Shown one piece after another: positions 61,599 through 64,000 of a stretch of 64,000 nucleotides of DNA. The translations under genes and the position numbers were made by a program. Location of the stretch: NCBI GenBank assembly GCA_021201335.1, contig JAJQFD010000060.1, positions 1 through 64,000 on the forward strand. The letters run 5' to 3'. The first letter of the stretch is position 1. Every line of letters begins with the position of its first letter. The notes beneath the pieces were generated by a model that was not told the DNA's origin, ran no database searches, and saw nothing but the letters and a program-made list of their open reading frames with translations. Source of the DNA: Bacteroides sp. (GTDB taxonomy: Bacteria; Bacteroidota; Bacteroidia; Bacteroidales; Bacteroidaceae).

Positions 61599-63167
61599 TT
61601 ACTTCCGAATATTTATCTCTCGATTCTTCTCTCCTAAAATAACTACAGCCTCTTCCTCATTAGTTTGATAGGTAAAATCACTAGCAGTGAAATCCTTCAC
61701 GTTTTCTAACAGTAAAGCAGGACCTTTACTAATATTCAGATGCACATTCTTAAACTGAACCCTCTCGGCCTCACGCAACTCAGCCCCATTCTGAGCGATA
61801 ATCAAACTATTCTCCAAATTAATATTCTGGATATTCATTTCGGGAATTCCATGAAAAAGCATTGCTTTATTGGCATTCCTGCAAGTTATGTTTTTGATGA
61901 ATATATTCCGAAACACAGGAGTTGTTTCGTCCACGGGCGGAATCATATTTGTTTTTTGGGTAAAATAATAGAGATTAAATGAAAGAGGTTCATGCAAAAT
62001 ATCAATCATGTTAATGTTGTCAATATAGATATTCTCTACAACGCCCCCGCGCCCCCGCGCACTTTTAAAACGCAGACCAACATCTGTCCCGATAAATTGA
62101 CAATTAGAGACAGAAATATTCTTTACTCCGCCCGACATTTCACTGCCTACTACAAAACCACCGTGCCCCTTAAATACCCGGCAGTTATCTACAATTACAT
62201 TTTCTGTCGGATGTCCTCGCCGACGGCCATCTTCATCTTTACCCGATTTAATACAAATGGCATCATCTCCTACATCGAAACTACAATTTACTATGAGGGC
62301 GTTTTTACACGACTCCAGATCTAGCCCATCTCCGTTTTGAGAATAAGAAGGGTTTCTTACCTGTATATTATCAATAATTACATTTTCACACATCAATGGA
62401 TGGATGTTCCAACTGGGTGAATTTTCGAATAAAGCTCCTTCAAGCAAAACATTTTTACAGCTGATAAAGCTAATCATTACCGGACGCAGGTAATCTCTGA
62501 CCGATAACCATTCCTCATCTGTCAAAAGGACTTTTCCACTGTTTACGCCTAAAATTTCTCCTTTTAAAGATTTCTCTGAAGGGAACCATGTCTGAGGATC
62601 TCTCAATATTCCTCCTGAACTAATGACTTTCCGCCAATGACTTTCTGTTACTTTTCCTTTTTTCAACGGACGCCAGGCATCACCGGAACCATTGATTGCT
62701 CCTTTTCCGGTAATGGCAATGTTCTCCAGATTCTTTCCAGATACCGGTGACTGACAGCGACGAGTGTTTAATCCTTCATAAACGGTTTCAACCAGCGGAT
62801 ACAAATCAAAATCAGGTGAGAATAGAATAAGTGCGCCACTTTCCAGATGCAGGTTAATATTCGATTGAAATACAATAGGACCTGTAAACCAGATTCCTGA
62901 AGGCACATTTACCACTCCACCACCTTTGGCTGATACGTCTGTAATTGCTTTATTAAATGCCTCGGTGTTCAAGGTTATGCCATCGGACACGGCTCCATAT
63001 TCGGTGATACTAACTTTATAATCCGGAAATACCGGCTTATGTACCACAGGCATTTTAAAAGGCAACTTCTGATATAGATAATCATAATTTCCTGCCACGA
63101 TTTGTGGCGATAGACTGATGATTAATATCAAAAACCAGAACGAGACTTTATTTTTCCTCTTTTTCAT
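61599..63167 (-). CDS. GH28 polygalacturonase-family hydrolase
   Basis: A protein of 522 aa. The ATG at 63167 starts the signal peptide (MKKRKNKVSFWFLILIISLSPQIVA). Beta-helix with the GH28 catalytic set: NGDGLDLESC (Asp), FDVGDDAICIKSG (Asp-Asp), GHGGFVVGSEMSGG (His) and RFKSARGRGG (Arg-Lys), plus the N-terminal ITEYGAVSDGITLNTEAFNKAITDV segment. The extended loop region (about 195-250, ESHWRKVISSGGILRDPQTWFP) is typical of exo-acting or side-chain-pectin Bacteroidetes GH28. It cleaves galacturonosyl bonds after CE8 demethylation. Divergent from the terminal sigma factor gene. Confidence 0.93.
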   Translation of the reverse strand: MKKRKNKVSFWFLILIISLSPQIVAGNYDYLYQKLPFKMPVVHKPVFPDYKVSITEYGAVSDGITLNTEAFNKAITDVSAKGGGVVNVPSGIWFTGPIVFQSNINLHLESGALILFSPDFDLYPLVETVYEGLNTRRCQSPVSGKNLENIAITGKGAINGSGDAWRPLKKGKVTESHWRKVISSGGILRDPQTWFPSEKSLKGEILGVNSGKVLLTDEEWLSVRDYLRPVMISFISCKNVLLEGALFENSPSWNIHPLMCENVIIDNIQVRNPSYSQNGDGLDLESCKNALIVNCSFDVGDDAICIKSGKDEDGRRRGHPTENVIVDNCRVFKGHGGFVVGSEMSGGVKNISVSNCQFIGTDVGLRFKSARGRGGVVENIYIDNINMIDILHEPLSFNLYYFTQKTNMIPPVDETTPVFRNIFIKNITCRNANKAMLFHGIPEMNIQNINLENSLIIAQNGAELREAERVQFKNVHLNISKGPALLLENVKDFTASDFTYQTNEEEAVVILGEKNREINIRK

Positions 63168-63203
63168 ACTTGTATTAATTAAATTATTAGTTGCTTTGTT
63201 ATA

Positions 63204-63211
63204 CAAAAGTA
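63204..63211 (-). promoter_or_regulatory. possible -7 box of the GH28 gene
   Basis: On the minus strand TACTTTTG fits TAnnTTTG, 36 bp before the GH28 ATG. No matching -33 element is visible. Confidence 0.3.
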
Positions 63212-63276
63212 GATTCAACAACTCTTCTCATGGAGTAATTTCAGTTACTTATGGTGTACTTTTATTACTATTGGAA

Positions 63277-63957
63277 ATGAAAATTGAATTAAATCAACTG
63301 GTGAAAGACTATGGTACAATGGTTTCCACTCTCTCCCACCGTCTTATTCAAAATAAAGAGATTGCGAAAGAGGCAACACAAGAAGTCTGGTATGAAATCA
63401 TTAAGAGCATCCATACTTTTAAAGGAGATTCGTCCCTCTCCTCATGGATATATACCATTTCGAAACGAACCATCTATCGGTATTTGATGAATGAAAAAAC
63501 AGCTAGTCTCACAGAACTTAAAGCATTCAGAGCACTCCCGGAGATTGAATACGATGAAACAGAAAAAGATAAACATAACTGGATTAAAGAAAGATGCGAT
63601 TGGTGCATCACAGCCCTAAATCATTGTCTGAATAACGATGCCCGTCTGATTTTTATATTTCGAATAAATCTGGAACTACCCTTCCGTCAAATCAGCGAAA
63701 TTATGGAGATGAAAGAAGAGAATGTTCGCAAAATTTCTTCCCGCTCCATTCGTAAAATATCTCACTTTATGAATGATACCTGTCCACTTTATAATCCACA
63801 AGGAACCTGTAAATGTAGAATAGCCCGACAGATACAGGCGGTGAATTTAGAACAGGAATATTCATCGGTCAGAAAAATGATCCGGTTGGCTGACCTTTAT
63901 CAACGGTTTGAAAAAGAATTGCCAAGAAAAAATTACTGGGAACATTTTCTTCCGTAA
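63277..63957 (+). CDS. ECF-like RNA polymerase sigma factor with Cys-rich tail
   Basis: A protein of 226 aa from the ATG at 63277; the open frame continues upstream into the GH28 gene's coding region on the other strand and is not used. Region 2 is in MVSTLSHRLIQNKEIAKEATQEVWYEIIKSIHTFKGDSSLSSWIYTISKRTIYRYL, region 4 in RLIFIFRINLELPFRQISEIMEMKEENVRKISSRSIRKI. The end carries DTCPLYNPQGTCKCRI, a Cys cluster seen in a Bacteroidetes sigma subgroup and possibly metal-binding. Any anti-sigma gene would lie beyond the window. Confidence 0.88.
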   Translation: MKIELNQLVKDYGTMVSTLSHRLIQNKEIAKEATQEVWYEIIKSIHTFKGDSSLSSWIYTISKRTIYRYLMNEKTASLTELKAFRALPEIEYDETEKDKHNWIKERCDWCITALNHCLNNDARLIFIFRINLELPFRQISEIMEMKEENVRKISSRSIRKISHFMNDTCPLYNPQGTCKCRIARQIQAVNLEQEYSSVRKMIRLADLYQRFEKELPRKNYWEHFLP

Positions 63958-64000
63958 GTTGTCACATAAAAAGGATATCTGTACACTAACCATATGAACT

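Noticed and set aside
63118..63276. N-terminal hydrophobic extension of the last sigma factor
   Set aside because: It is the reverse side of the GH28 signal peptide and promoter; the ATG at 63277 begins a normal sigma region 2.

Overview
The window is a stretch of a Bacteroidales chromosome, most like Parabacteroides/Macellibacteroides and relatives (family level is inference). The support is TTTG / TAnnTTTG promoters, abundant SPII lipoproteins, a hybrid two-component system (HTCS), fimbrillin-like domains, a SusB-type GH97, HU-HIG proteins and an AspT/aspartate decarboxylase pair. No rRNA, tRNA, cas genes, integrase or intact IS was seen.

Layout. (1) 1-6.8 kb: the last 73 nt of a group II intron, inserted in a YD/RHS gene, followed by a secreted RHS protein with a variable AT-rich tip and a likely immunity gene. 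(2) 6.9-17.8 kb: ordinary genes, namely an S24-type regulator, radA, a lipoprotein/barrel pair, an FAD oxidoreductase, a LuxR-type regulator with a TonB-dependent receptor, a membrane protein and a sugar acetyltransferase. (3) 17.8-22.9 kb: aspT, aspD and a porin (aspartate:alanine exchange), preceded by a long inverted repeat that covers the aspT start codon. (4) 23.1-28.2 kb, minus strand: seven envelope-type genes including an SPFH-SHOCT protein, a zinc-ribbon/TPR protein and a YidD-like protein. (5) 28.4-37.3 kb, divergent from (4): an exported caspase-like protease, an ECF sigma factor, a membrane anti-sigma-like protein and two exported TPR-CHAT proteases. This is the strongest candidate for an undescribed system: a sigma factor with two clades of cysteine peptidase in one transcription unit. 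(6) 37.8-63.2 kb: a pectin and plant cell-wall locus with three proteins that share a fimbrillin-like N-terminus and carry PL1, a beta-helix/DUF4957-like module or CE8, plus a CE7-like esterase, GH97, GH3, HTCS, an Ig-like lipoprotein and GH28. No SusC/SusD pair lies inside the window. HU-HIG, DUF2569, YbaK, nucleosidase and hexokinase genes are interspersed. An ECF-type sigma factor ends the window.

Two patterns cut across genes. Four intergenic arrays have an exact 22-bp period (11.7, 23.0, 37.5 and 45.4 kb); the last is four palindromes directly upstream of the HU-HIG promoter. Four genes (a TPR-CHAT protease, the CE8 esterase, the CE7-like esterase and the HTCS) are broken or extended by apparent single-base changes in homopolymers, which suggests either uncorrected long-read errors or real slippage; the raw reads decide this.
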